Virus record (IMG/VR): IMGVR_UViG_3300019776_000664 | Span: 1 to 26,171 of that record | Origin: a virus | Strand: one strand, 5' to 3' | DNA: 26,171 bases | In this document: one piece after another, positions 13,375 to 21,363 of the stretch | Numbering within the stretch: position 1 is the first letter of the stretch | Layout: every line of letters begins with the position of its first letter | Notes under the pieces: generated by a model | Told to the model about the DNA's origin: nothing | Databases searched by the model: none | What the model saw: only the letters and a program-made list of their open reading frames with translations | Position numbers and translations under genes: made by a program

Positions 13375-13946
13375 TGGACGTTTTGCAGCGCCTGGAAGAA
13401 CTGGAACGTCGCGTTGCCCAAATGGTGGTGCGCGGCAAGATTGTCGAGGTCGACCCCATCAAGGCCGTCGCGCGGGTCCAGTACGGGCCCGGCATGACGA
13501 CCGGCTGGCTGCCCTGGAAGCCGATCCGGACCGGAAAGGCGATTGTCTGGTGGTGCCCTGAAGAGGGTGAAGGGGTCACGGTGATCAGTGAGGGCGACCT
13601 GGCCCTGGGCGAGATCCTACCCGGCAGCTATCACAAAGACTTTGTCGCGCCATCGAGCGACCCCGACCTGTTCTTGATCCAGTACGGCGATGGTGGATCG
13701 GTGTCCTACGACCGCAAAGCGCACTTGCATCGCCTCGACTTGCCCGCCGGCGGTCGCGCCGAAGTGGTCGCCCCGGGTGGCGTCAAGATTACCGGCGACA
13801 CCGAAATCGACGGCACGTTACGCGTAACGGGCGACATCAAAGGCGATGCCGAAGTCGGTGATGCCGTGCGCAACATGAGCGGCGACCGGACGCTATACAA
13901 CGGCCATAAACACGGCAATAGCCCGGCCCCTGATCCGCAACAGTGA
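13374..13946 (+). CDS. Baseplate central spike protein gpV
   Basis: 190 residues from ATG 13374, with GGAGG at 13365-13369 (P2 gpV 211). An OB-fold domain fills about residues 15-85 (VVRGKIVEVDPIKAVARVQY, then GWLPWKP and EGEGVTVISEGD). The C-terminal part is a beta-helix made of short repeats (ITGDTEIDGTLRVTGDIKGD, 139-158) ending in H178-K-H180, the His-x-His iron site at the tip of P2-type spikes. It is the membrane-piercing needle at the centre of the baseplate. A copy of the 14-bp palindrome lies at 13816-13829. Confidence 0.93.
   Translation: MDVLQRLEELERRVAQMVVRGKIVEVDPIKAVARVQYGPGMTTGWLPWKPIRTGKAIVWWCPEEGEGVTVISEGDLALGEILPGSYHKDFVAPSSDPDLFLIQYGDGGSVSYDRKAHLHRLDLPAGGRAEVVAPGGVKITGDTEIDGTLRVTGDIKGDAEVGDAVRNMSGDRTLYNGHKHGNSPAPDPQQ
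13816..13829. repeat. 14-bp palindrome CGTTACNCGTAACG, copy 2 (centre GC)
   Basis: Identical to copy 1. In the gpV frame it reads TTA-CGC-GTA-ACG, L-R-V-T, and so uses TTA and GTA, uncommon codons in this GC-rich operon. Confidence 0.8.
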
Positions 13947-13953
13947 GAAAAGC

Positions 13954-14310
13954 ATGAAGCAAGGTATGGACAGGGTTACAGGGCGCCTGATTGGCGGCAT
14001 CCCCTACCTGTGGCAACGCCTGAGCGATGTCATAGCAACGCCGATCGGCAGCCTGGTCGGACGCCGCGACTTTGGTTCCCGGTTGTTTGAACTACTCGAC
14101 CGAAACGTCGATTCGGAATTCCACATGGACGCCTTTGTCCGGCTCGCTGAAGCGATTAACAACAAGGCCAATGGCCTGGACGACTTCAGGCTGTTGACGA
14201 TGCGGGTAGAGGTGGTGGCCAGCAACCATATCGAGCTGTTTCTAAACGGCCTGCTGTACGAGCAGGGAAAAGCCAGCGCGGTGGAATTGGAAAGGATCTT
14301 GCTCAAATGA
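13954..14310 (+). CDS. Baseplate wedge protein gpW (gp25-like)
   Basis: 118 residues (P2 gpW 115). The hallmark of the gp25/gpW family is IATPIGSLVGRRDFGSRLFELLD (about residues 27-49), with a following helix for wedge contacts and a C-terminal strand-rich part (RVEVVASNHIELFLNGLLYE). It has T4 gp25-like lysozyme-fold ancestry without enzymatic role and helps initiate sheath polymerisation from the baseplate. ATG 13954 comes seven bases after the gpV stop, and the gene overlaps gpJ by an ATGA junction. Confidence 0.92.
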   Translation: MKQGMDRVTGRLIGGIPYLWQRLSDVIATPIGSLVGRRDFGSRLFELLDRNVDSEFHMDAFVRLAEAINNKANGLDDFRLLTMRVEVVASNHIELFLNGLLYEQGKASAVELERILLK

Positions 14311-15137
14311 CAGGCGTAATCCCGGCTTTGCTGCCGCCTCTGACCGTCGTTAAAACGGTCGACTATGAAGTCATTGTCGCTGAAATCGCCGCCTCGGCCG
14401 GGGTGGAGAACAACAGCCCGGCCGACCCGGCCTATCGGGTGGTGCTGGCCTGTGCCTATCGGGAAATGCTGATCCGCCAGGAAATGAACGAGCAGGCCAA
14501 GGGGCTGACATTGGCGCATGCCTACGGCAGCCAGCTCGATCACATCGGTGTCACCTATTACCGCAACCCGGACGGCAGCCCGATCCTGCGCCGCGCTGGG
14601 GAGTTGGACGACGACTATCGGGCGCGCTTGCAGGAATCCCCCGAGGGGCTGTCGGTGGCGGGCCCCGAGGGCGCCTATCGCTTTCATGCGCGCAATGCCA
14701 GCCAGGAGGTCAAAGACGTTTCGGTCGACAGCCCGCAACCCTGTGAGATTGACCTGTTTGTCCTGGGGCGCACGGGCGACGGCCAGGCCGGCCCCGCGTT
14801 GTTAAAGGCGGTCGACACCTATCTGAAGCCGTTTCGGCCCTTCGGTGACCGGGTGCGGGTGCGTTCGGCGGAGATTGTGCGTTATGCCGTGAATGCGACG
14901 GTGTATGTGTCGTCCGAGCTGGACCCGGAAATGGCGCTAAGCGTGGCTGAGAAGCGCGCCAAAGTGTATGTGGCGCAAATGCACAAGCTGGGTGGCCAGG
15001 TCGTGCGGTCGGCAGTAGACGCAGCACTGACGGTCGAGGGGGTGACTGAGGTTGTATTGAATGGCTGGCAAGACATTCGCTGCAGCAAGTCGCAGGCGCC
15101 TTATTGCTATGAGCTGGTGCTACGGCCGGGAGGGTGA
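14307..15137 (+). CDS. Baseplate wedge protein gpJ
   Basis: 276 residues (P2 gpJ 302). Family features include the N-terminal LLPPLTVVKTVDYEVIVAEI, a helical YREMLIRQEMNEQAKGLTLAHA, LDHIGVTYYR, then AGELDDDYRARLQESPEGLSVAGPE-type signature around residues 98-122 and a C-terminal V-L-N-G-W segment. gpJ corresponds to T4 gp6 and forms the baseplate wedge ring that triggers sheath contraction. It overlaps gpW by four bases and is followed by gpI after three bases. Confidence 0.93.
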   Translation: MTGVIPALLPPLTVVKTVDYEVIVAEIAASAGVENNSPADPAYRVVLACAYREMLIRQEMNEQAKGLTLAHAYGSQLDHIGVTYYRNPDGSPILRRAGELDDDYRARLQESPEGLSVAGPEGAYRFHARNASQEVKDVSVDSPQPCEIDLFVLGRTGDGQAGPALLKAVDTYLKPFRPFGDRVRVRSAEIVRYAVNATVYVSSELDPEMALSVAEKRAKVYVAQMHKLGGQVVRSAVDAALTVEGVTEVVLNGWQDIRCSKSQAPYCYELVLRPGG

Positions 15138-15140
15138 CCG

Positions 15141-16019
15141 ATGAACATCCTACCGCCACAACTGGCCGAGTTAGAACGCAAGATTGACGCCGGCACGGCG
15201 CGCATTGATGCCATTCCGGTGCGTACGGAAACCCTGTGGAACCCCTGGACCTGCCCGGTCGAGGTGTTGCCCTGGTTGGCCTGGAACTTGTCCATCGATC
15301 ATTGGCGGGCAAGTTGGTCTGAGCAGCGGCAGCGGGCGGCGGTGGCCAGTTCCCTGGACCTGCACCGGATCAAAGGGACGCTGCGCGCGGTCGAGCAAGC
15401 GCTCGCTGAGTTCGACCTAGCGCCGAAGGTCACGGAATGGTTTGACGCGGTGCCACCGTTGCCGCGTGGCACCTTCCGGCTTGACCTGGCCACCGACAGC
15501 GTTCCGATAACGCCTGAGCTGGACGCGCGGATCATGGCCGCGCTGGAGCAGAACAAGCGCGCGTCGATTCACTTGGCCACCGTCCATATCAAGCTTGAAG
15601 GGCGTAGCCAATCCCGGGCCGTCGCGGCATCTGTCGCGGGCGAGGTGACCACGATCTACCCGTTACACGTAACGCACTTAGAGCAGACACACACCAAACG
15701 TGCGGCGGCGGGTGTGGCGACGATGACGGAAAACACCACGCTGTATCCGTTGCAGGTCACCGCTTTCGAGCAGCAATGCACGGTGCGTGCAGCCGTTGGC
15801 ACCTTGACCGCCGGTGATGCCACCACGCTTTACCCGCTTCAACCGACGTTGCTCGAGCAGCACGCTAACCCTGCCGTGGATTCGGTAGGTGGCGATTCTG
15901 GCGAGCAAACCACGATCTACCCCCTGCAAATGACCGAGCTGGAACAGCAAGCCGCGACGATTCAATCAGTCGGCGCGGACGGGGTGGAACTGACAACTAT
16001 CTACCCGCTGGAGGTGTGA
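15141..16019 (+). CDS. Baseplate protein gpI with an added C-terminal repeat array
   Basis: 292 residues against 176 in P2 gpI. Residues 1-160 are ordinary Tail_P2_I: LPPQLAELERKIDAGTARID, then NPWTCPVEVLPWLAWNLSID (34-53), WRASWSEQRQR and IKGTLRAVEQAL. gpI links the baseplate wedge to the tail fibre. The remaining part, from residue 170, is an array of repeats of the form TT[I/L]YPLxxTxxEQ with tyrosines at 173, 202, 231, 260 and 288, a 29-residue period; residues 141-169 look like a decayed further copy. I know no standard gpI with this array. The gene joins fibre H by TGATG. Copy 3 of the 14-bp palindrome lies in repeat 1. Confidence 0.88.
   Translation: MNILPPQLAELERKIDAGTARIDAIPVRTETLWNPWTCPVEVLPWLAWNLSIDHWRASWSEQRQRAAVASSLDLHRIKGTLRAVEQALAEFDLAPKVTEWFDAVPPLPRGTFRLDLATDSVPITPELDARIMAALEQNKRASIHLATVHIKLEGRSQSRAVAASVAGEVTTIYPLHVTHLEQTHTKRAAAGVATMTENTTLYPLQVTAFEQQCTVRAAVGTLTAGDATTLYPLQPTLLEQHANPAVDSVGGDSGEQTTIYPLQMTELEQQAATIQSVGADGVELTTIYPLEV
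15648..16019 (+). repeat. 29-residue (87-bp) tandem repeat array in the gpI C-terminus
   Basis: Five copies of the motif TT[I/L]YPL occur at gpI residues 170, 199, 228, 257 and 285, each followed by xxTxxEQ except the last, which is cut by the stop after YPLEV. Spacing is 29, 29, 29 and 28 residues. At the DNA level copies are diverged but share stretches such as ACCACGATCTACCC near 15650 and 15911. Each unit ends with an Ala/Gly/Thr-rich variable linker. Confidence 0.88.
15661..15674. repeat. 14-bp palindrome CGTTACNCGTAACG, copy 3 (centre AC)
   Basis: CGTTACACGTAACG, read in gpI as TTA-CAC-GTA-ACG (L175-H-V-T). The next repeat of the same array encodes L-Q-V-T at this place with TTG-CAG-GTC-ACC, so the rare codons here are not required by the protein repeat. 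Confidence 0.8.
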
Positions 16020-18232
16020 TGGCAGCGCAAGAGTTCTACACAATTCTGACCAAGGCCGGCTTTCAATACGAAGCCGAATGCAAGGCCACTGGCAAGCCGA
16101 TCAAGCTGGTAAAAATGAGCGTCGGTGATGGTAACGGCGCGTCCTATAACCCCGTGGATACGCAAACTGCGCTGAAGCGGAAGGTGTGGGAGGGCAACCT
16201 AAACAATCTGTATCAGGACAAAGTGAACACGGCCTGGCTGGTGGTCGAGGCTGTCATTCCTGAAACGGTGGGCGGATGGTGGGTGCGCGAGGTTGGCGTT
16301 TGGACCGACACCGGCGTGTTGTATGCCATTGGTAAATACCCCGAGTCATACAAACCGTTGATCAACAACGGCGCCGGTCGCGAAGTCAGTATCCGCACGA
16401 TCTTCACCACGACCAATGCCGACAACGTGACGCTGATGCTCGACGGGTCGGTCATTCAGGCGACCCGTGCCTGGGTGAAAGACTTCGTCGATGTTGAATT
16501 GACCAACATCAAAAAGGACATGTCGGCCGAACACGCGGAGGGCAAAACTCACACCTACCCGCTGGCCAATTTCATCGAAACCGACTGGGTGTCGGAGTCC
16601 AGCCAGTCGGAATACCTGGCGGAGATTTTCCGCACCTTTGGCCAGTCGGGGGTGTTGGGCAGTCGCCAATACGGTTCTGCCGGTACCGAGTCGTTCAACC
16701 GCACGTTCGACGGCGCTTATTCGGCCATCAACTTGCACAACCACCCGAACCTGCTGGCGACCCCCGGGCTGGGTGAAATCGCGGCCTTCATCAACGGCCA
16801 CATGGTCAGGACGCGCCACAACGACTACCGCTTGCGCAGCGCTGCGCCGGGTAAATACCTGGCGATGGTGGACATTGCCCCACCAGCGGCCCCCGCGTCG
16901 GTGAATGCGGCGGCTGACGTTCCGGCGAAGGTCGCAGAGATGCGCGAATACTTCCGGGCCTTTGCTGCGCGTGACACGTCGATTCGCGACTACCGGCCAC
17001 ATTTTCGCTGGAACCTTTCGGTGCTGGAAATCTGGCCGGAGCTGTTGACCGATGAGGTGAACGACACCTTTGAAAGCTTCCGCCATCTGGAGGAAATCAA
17101 CGGCTATCGCGACCTGTTGTCGCGCACCTTGTTGATGGGGGCCACCGGCTTCAGCGGGCGCAATGAAAACGGGTCGTTTATCCCCGGATCAGTGCGGCAA
17201 GTGTCCAAGACCGGGCGGCCGCAGTACGTGGCCTGGCGTTATCGCATTTCGGTCGCGGACGTGGGGAGCGTCGGGGATTACCCCGTGGAAAAGCTCGTTA
17301 CCCCGCTCGATTTGCCGTTGCAGCGTTGGCACGCGAACCTGACAGGGCCACAGGTGGCGTCAACCCGTCGGCAGCGGTTTCGTATCAACCGTGAGTTGTC
17401 GACCGATCCGACTTGGGGCGCGTACAACGAAAGCCCGACCATCGACCTGCTAGACGAAATGATGGCCAAGGTGCCGGGGCTGGACGGCGCCGGGGCGAAC
17501 TTGGTCGAGCAGTACACGGACAGCGGCGTGGTGACCAAGCTGACCAAGTGGGACAGCCCCGAGCTGCTGAACGCGGCTTACTACAACCGCCGGTATGGGC
17601 ACGAACGAAATGCCAGCGGCCGCACCAAGGGCTTGCGCAGTTACAACGACCCGACGCTGTTTGTCGCGTCCAATACGCGCACTGAGGTGGCGTCGTTTGC
17701 GGCGGATGGCCAAACCTATCGCAACAGTTATGCGATTCCGTTGGAGCTGATTTTACGCACGCCGCTGGAGGGTTGGAACCCCTACGGCATCGCCACGGTT
17801 GCCGCCACGGTCGGCGACGGTGCCACCGCACAAACCGCCTGGACCGGGCGCAGTGATAGTTCTCGGCACTACCTCACACCAGCTGAGATGTTCTCTGACA
17901 CGGTGTTAGACCCCGATCCGGCTGACACCGGGGCGAGTCCGCGCTGGGTGTTGGATAGCACCGGAACGCCTCGACTGGTGCGCGCCTCGGGTATCTACGC
18001 GGTGCTGCCCAAGGTCGAGGGCGCCGGCGGCTTGGTCCTGCGTTACCCGGTCTATCCGATGTACCACGAAGGGGGCTGGGCGGCAGCGGCCGTCGATGCC
18101 TTGGCGGGCGACTGCACGACCGGCATGGTGAATTTGATGCGTGGGCACATCGCGCAAAAAGACTCAATTGCGGAAATGAGTGAGTCGATCCGGGTGCTTA
18201 AAAACGAAGTTTCGCAACTTAAACAGAAATAA
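16019..18232 (+). CDS. Tail fibre protein H (DUF3751-type N-terminus, unknown body)
   Basis: 737 residues from ATG 16019, which has GGAGGT at 16010-16015 and shares a base with the gpI stop; GTG 16016 is too close to it. Residues 1 to about 160 match the P2-type fibre collar domain: FYTILTKAGFQYEAECKATG, then VKMSVGDGNG and GGWWVREVGVWTDTGVLYAI. It attaches the fibre to gpI. The body (about 165-705) shows no fibre repeats I recognise and is rich in aromatic and charged residues (for example YRPHFRWNLSVLEIWPELL), more like a globular receptor-binding or enzymatic domain. The last 25 residues (SIAEMSESIRVLKNEVSQLK) are a heptad coiled coil, probably a trimerisation end. Confidence 0.85.
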   Translation: MAAQEFYTILTKAGFQYEAECKATGKPIKLVKMSVGDGNGASYNPVDTQTALKRKVWEGNLNNLYQDKVNTAWLVVEAVIPETVGGWWVREVGVWTDTGVLYAIGKYPESYKPLINNGAGREVSIRTIFTTTNADNVTLMLDGSVIQATRAWVKDFVDVELTNIKKDMSAEHAEGKTHTYPLANFIETDWVSESSQSEYLAEIFRTFGQSGVLGSRQYGSAGTESFNRTFDGAYSAINLHNHPNLLATPGLGEIAAFINGHMVRTRHNDYRLRSAAPGKYLAMVDIAPPAAPASVNAAADVPAKVAEMREYFRAFAARDTSIRDYRPHFRWNLSVLEIWPELLTDEVNDTFESFRHLEEINGYRDLLSRTLLMGATGFSGRNENGSFIPGSVRQVSKTGRPQYVAWRYRISVADVGSVGDYPVEKLVTPLDLPLQRWHANLTGPQVASTRRQRFRINRELSTDPTWGAYNESPTIDLLDEMMAKVPGLDGAGANLVEQYTDSGVVTKLTKWDSPELLNAAYYNRRYGHERNASGRTKGLRSYNDPTLFVASNTRTEVASFAADGQTYRNSYAIPLELILRTPLEGWNPYGIATVAATVGDGATAQTAWTGRSDSSRHYLTPAEMFSDTVLDPDPADTGASPRWVLDSTGTPRLVRASGIYAVLPKVEGAGGLVLRYPVYPMYHEGGWAAAAVDALAGDCTTGMVNLMRGHIAQKDSIAEMSESIRVLKNEVSQLKQK

Positions 18233-18246
18233 ACCGGGGATTTATT

Positions 18247-19074
18247 ATGGGCATGTCGGCACTGCTGGCTGAAACTACTCGCCTTGTTTCAATGTTTCAG
18301 GATAAAGAGAAAGGTATTAAAGACGCCGTGGCCGCTGCTATCAGTGCGGTCCCGGCGATGAACAAAACTTACTACGTGAACGCAATTACCGGCGACGATG
18401 CCGCCGGAACGGGCGAAAAACTCAAACCGTTTAAAACGGTGGCGAAGGCCGTGAACACCATTCCTTACGGCGGTGGTGGTTACATCCGGTTATTTGGTCA
18501 TGAACATGTGATCGACAGTTTGATTTTCGTGGTGTCCAAGAACATCACTATTACTGTCGCCGAGGGTGAGGCGGTTATGCCGACCTTGCGCAATATCTGC
18601 GTGCCGGCGAACACCTCTGACGGCGCTGGGGCTACGGAAAACTCGACCACCGGTTTTATGATGGACAGTTCCACCGTTGTTTTAGGGGGTATCCGCGTTC
18701 GCACGGCCAATTATTCAAAGCCCGAGTCAACGTTGAACAACGTCTACACGGGTTTGTTCCGTCGCTATGACCGCCCGATGGGTATGGTTCATGTGACCAC
18801 CTGTGAGATTGAGCTGGGTGACACCGCCCTGACTCGTCACACCATCAACGGGCAAACCGGTATTGTTTCGCTGTACTTGAACAAGATCAGCCGCGTAGGT
18901 CCGGTAGTTAAGAACACGCCTTTAGTCGAGACGGCTGGTTGTCCGATTATTTTTGCCGCGCAATCGAATACCTTGCCGGCGGGCGCGAAGTGGTCGGGTG
19001 ATTATATTACCGGCATTGTTTTTGACTCCAATGGCGCGACCCGAAGTGTCGTTACTAACGTCAATCTTGTTTAA
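18247..19074 (+). CDS. Second tail fibre / tailspike-like protein
   Basis: 275 residues from ATG 18247. Residues 1-35 form a helical head, followed by YYVNAITGDDAAGTGEKLKP (42-61) and FKTVAKAVNTIP, the DUF1565-like opening of right-handed beta-helix proteins in which a V-x-x-x-x-G-x-D segment and P-F-K-T-[IV] precede the coils. The rest is strand-rich with little charge, compatible with a beta-helix or a beta-sandwich tip. Such proteins bind or cut surface polysaccharide; no catalytic residues can be placed. The gene is noticeably more AT-rich and less G/C-biased at third positions than its neighbours, suggesting separate acquisition of the receptor-binding tip. Confidence 0.7.
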   Translation: MGMSALLAETTRLVSMFQDKEKGIKDAVAAAISAVPAMNKTYYVNAITGDDAAGTGEKLKPFKTVAKAVNTIPYGGGGYIRLFGHEHVIDSLIFVVSKNITITVAEGEAVMPTLRNICVPANTSDGAGATENSTTGFMMDSSTVVLGGIRVRTANYSKPESTLNNVYTGLFRRYDRPMGMVHVTTCEIELGDTALTRHTINGQTGIVSLYLNKISRVGPVVKNTPLVETAGCPIIFAAQSNTLPAGAKWSGDYITGIVFDSNGATRSVVTNVNLV

Positions 19075-19088
19075 TTCGGTGATTAATA

Positions 19089-19556
19089 ATGCGGCTTAAT
19101 TTCACATATGAAGGCCAGTTCTATTCGGCGTTTACTATCGAGGATGCACTGGCGGTAGGGATTCCAGTGTTGGTGCTGGCGGGGGCTGCCGCTGAAGAGA
19201 TCCAAAAAGGGATTGACGCGGCCGTGGCCCAGGCCCGCGCGCGCAATGCCACCCGGATCGATGGCCAGGATTCCATGTATTTGCTCAAGGCGAATGAAGC
19301 CGAACGCTATATCGCGGCCGGCTCGCCAGCGGATGCCAGCGACTATGTGTTGCTGAAGGCCGAAGCCGAGGCGTTGCAGATTACCCCGCAGGCGCAGGCA
19401 ACCCGGGTGATTGAAGCCCGTGATTCCTGGCTGGCCGTGGCGGCCCGCATCGAGGCGGTCCGGATCGGCGGCAAAGGGACCCTGGCTGAACTGGCCACCG
19501 TCGAAGCGGTGGTCGCTGCCGGCGAACTGGTGATCGCCGAGCTGGACGCCATCTAA
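19089..19556 (+). CDS. Putative tail-fibre assembly chaperone
   Basis: 155 residues starting MRLNFTYEGQFYSAFTIEDA, alanine-rich and largely helical, with the segment NEAERYIAAGSPADASDYVLLKAEAEALQ reached at about 60-88 and a C-terminal WLAVAARIEAVRIGGKGTLA (about 116-135). The C-terminal helical W-x-R-I-E-x-[IV]-R layout recalls the DUF4376-like tails of fibre assembly proteins. It lies after the fibre genes and before the sheath gene, the place of the fibre chaperone in P2 and R-type pyocin clusters. The call is mainly positional; a structural tail component is an alternative. Confidence 0.5.
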   Translation: MRLNFTYEGQFYSAFTIEDALAVGIPVLVLAGAAAEEIQKGIDAAVAQARARNATRIDGQDSMYLLKANEAERYIAAGSPADASDYVLLKAEAEALQITPQAQATRVIEARDSWLAVAARIEAVRIGGKGTLAELATVEAVVAAGELVIAELDAI

Positions 19557-19585
19557 GTCAGCGCCTCCCCGCTGAGAACAACCCC

Positions 19586-19607
19586 AAGCCGCGAAAGCGG
19601 TTTTTTT
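19586..19607 (+). terminator. Strong terminator after the fibre module
   Basis: CCGC (19589-19592) and GCGG (19597-19600) enclose a GAAA tetraloop, extended by AAG/TTT pairing, followed by seven T (19601-19607). A compact, stable hairpin that ends the fibre module before the sheath gene. Confidence 0.8.
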
Positions 19608-19613
19608 ACGCCT

Positions 19614-19638
19614 GAAAGTCCCCGGCCTGGGGGCTTTC
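19614..19638. other. Second hairpin between fibre module and sheath gene
   Basis: GAAAGTCCCC (19614-19623) pairs with GGGGGCTTTC (19629-19638, one T-G pair) over GGCCT. There is no T-tract, so it may be a processing or stability element at the 5' end of the sheath message. Confidence 0.55.
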
Positions 19639-19658
19639 GCTTTCTGCTGGAGATTGAA

Positions 19659-20801
19659 ATGGCAGCTGATTACCTGCACGGGGTCGAGCAGTTTTTTCTC
19701 GAAAACCTCGACCGTCCTATCGAAGTCCTGGCGGCATCGACTATCGGCCTGGTGGCCACCGCTGACGACGCCGACCCGTTGGTGTTTCCGCTCAATGTCC
19801 CGGTGCTGTGCAACAGCGACAAGCTGATCGCCAAGGCCGGCATGACCGGCACCCTGCGTGATGCGCTCAACGACATCTACCGCCAGTCCGGCGCGGTGGT
19901 CGTGGTGGTGCGCGTCGACGCGACGGAAACCCCTGAAACCCAAATCGCCGGGGTGGTCGGCACCATCGACAACGAAACCGGCAAATACACCGGCCTCAAA
20001 GCGTTGCTGGCCGCCGAATCCCTGGTCGGCGTGCGCCCGCGGCTGATCATCGCCCCGGAGTTCAGTCACTTGACGGGCGTGGGTGCGGCAATGGAAGTGG
20101 TCGCGAAGAAGCTCAATGCGATTCCGATCATCGACGGCAGCGAGAAAGGCTATTCCGCCGTTATCGGCGAAGCGGCGTTGTACCAAGAAACGCTGTTCGT
20201 GAACTGCGGTGTCAAGGTGCTGGACGAGGTTACCGGCCAGGTTGTGACCCGCAAGGCGTCGTCGACCATCGCCGGGCATATCGTGCGCGTCGACAATGAA
20301 GAGGGCTATTGGAACAGTGCGTCGAGCCGGAAAATCTTCGGCATCCTCGGCACGTCCGAAGTGATCGATCATGCCATCGGCAGCACCACCAGCAAGGCCA
20401 ACTTGTACAACAGCAAGAACGTGGCCGTGATCGTCAATCAGCAAGGCGGCTGGTATCTGTACGGCAACCGCTTGGCCAATTCCGTGATGATGCCGCACCA
20501 GCGGATTCGCTACATCGTCGGCGATTCGATCCTGTATGCGCACCAGGAATTGCTCGACCGCAACGTCACCCAAGGTTACGTCGATGGCGTGAAAAACCGG
20601 GTCAACAAACTGATCCGCCGATTGAAGTCGCGCGATGTGATCAGCGGCGGCGAATGCTGGGTCGACAAGGAGTTGAACCAAGCCGCCATCGGTACCGGCC
20701 AGGTGTATTGGGATTACGACCTGGGCTTCTACGACGTGGCCGAGCGTATGACGTTCCGTCAGCACATCAGCACTAAATATAACGAAGCCATTTTCGAGTA
20801 A
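19659..20801 (+). CDS. Contractile tail sheath protein FI
   Basis: 380 residues (P2 FI 396), ATG 19659 preceded by GGAG. Family segments: HGVEQFFLENLDRPIEVLAA (7-26), TIGLVATADDADP, then VPVLCNSD, LIIAPEFS, and a C-terminal GYVDGVKNRVNKLIRRLKSRDVI region followed by CWVDKELNQ and YDLGFYDVAERMTFRQHIS. It forms the outer contractile helix around the tube; contraction drives the tube through the envelope. The N-terminus is intact. The 560-residue open frame on the opposite strand across this gene is a shadow of its GC-rich codon pattern. Confidence 0.96.
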   Translation: MAADYLHGVEQFFLENLDRPIEVLAASTIGLVATADDADPLVFPLNVPVLCNSDKLIAKAGMTGTLRDALNDIYRQSGAVVVVVRVDATETPETQIAGVVGTIDNETGKYTGLKALLAAESLVGVRPRLIIAPEFSHLTGVGAAMEVVAKKLNAIPIIDGSEKGYSAVIGEAALYQETLFVNCGVKVLDEVTGQVVTRKASSTIAGHIVRVDNEEGYWNSASSRKIFGILGTSEVIDHAIGSTTSKANLYNSKNVAVIVNQQGGWYLYGNRLANSVMMPHQRIRYIVGDSILYAHQELLDRNVTQGYVDGVKNRVNKLIRRLKSRDVISGGECWVDKELNQAAIGTGQVYWDYDLGFYDVAERMTFRQHISTKYNEAIFE

Positions 20802-20812
20802 GGGGGTGATCC

Positions 20813-21325
20813 ATGGGCGCCAAGCTGCCTAGTGTTTTGGTCGACGTGAATTCGTTCTTCAAGGACGAATCATTTGCCGGCCGTTGTAATACCGCCACCT
20901 TGCCCAAGGTTGTGACCAAGACGATGGACCAGACCCTGGCCGGCGTCGCGGGTGACATCGAGCGCGACCTGGGGCGCCTCGAAAAGCTGGAGTGCGATGT
21001 AACTATCTCTGACTACTCCGAGCGCATTACCGGCCTGCTGGGCGCGCGTGACAGCCGTGAAGAGGTGTTCACGCTGCGCGGTGCGGTCGACGTGGGCGGC
21101 ATCATCAAGACGGTGATTGTGCGGATGCAAGGCTTCTGGAAGTCCGCCGAGTTCAACGAATGGGCGCCGGAAAAAGAGGCCACCATGAAATTCGCCATCG
21201 CGGTCGAGCTGTTCCACTTTGAGGTGGATGGCAAAGAGCTGATTTACATCGACAAGCTCAACAACGAATTCCGCGTCAACGGCGTGGACCGCAACAAAGA
21301 AATTCGCGCAGCGCTGGCCCAGTAA
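20813..21325 (+). CDS. Tail tube protein FII
   Basis: 170 residues (P2 FII 172). Landmarks: the N-terminal KLPSVLVDVNSFFKDESFAG, VTKTMDQTLAGVAGDIERD, a V-T-I-S-D-Y segment and FTLRGAVDVGG, with a C-terminal KFAIAVELFHFEVDGKELIY and a D-K-L-N-N-E-F-R-V-N-G end. Hexameric rings of FII stack into the inner tail tube that carries DNA. It follows the sheath by eleven bases with GGGGGTG before ATG 20813. Confidence 0.95.
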   Translation: MGAKLPSVLVDVNSFFKDESFAGRCNTATLPKVVTKTMDQTLAGVAGDIERDLGRLEKLECDVTISDYSERITGLLGARDSREEVFTLRGAVDVGGIIKTVIVRMQGFWKSAEFNEWAPEKEATMKFAIAVELFHFEVDGKELIYIDKLNNEFRVNGVDRNKEIRAALAQ

Positions 21326-21341
21326 GGGTCGGCTTTTTTTT
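21315..21341 (+). terminator. Possible weak terminator after the tube gene
   Basis: GGCCC (21316-21320) can pair with GGGTC (21326-21330, one G-T pair) over AGTAA, but three bases intervene before an eight-T tract at 21334-21341. The T-tract is striking; the stem is weak, so this is only a candidate. Confidence 0.3.
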
Positions 21342-21363
21342 GCCCCATTTTTGAGGAATCCCC

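Noticed and set aside
19083-20765. 560-residue open frame on the minus strand across the sheath gene
   Set aside because: It is entirely antisense to a full-length, clearly recognisable sheath gene; GC-rich codon bias leaves long open antisense frames. Its composition (His, Gly, Asp rich) is typical of such shadows.
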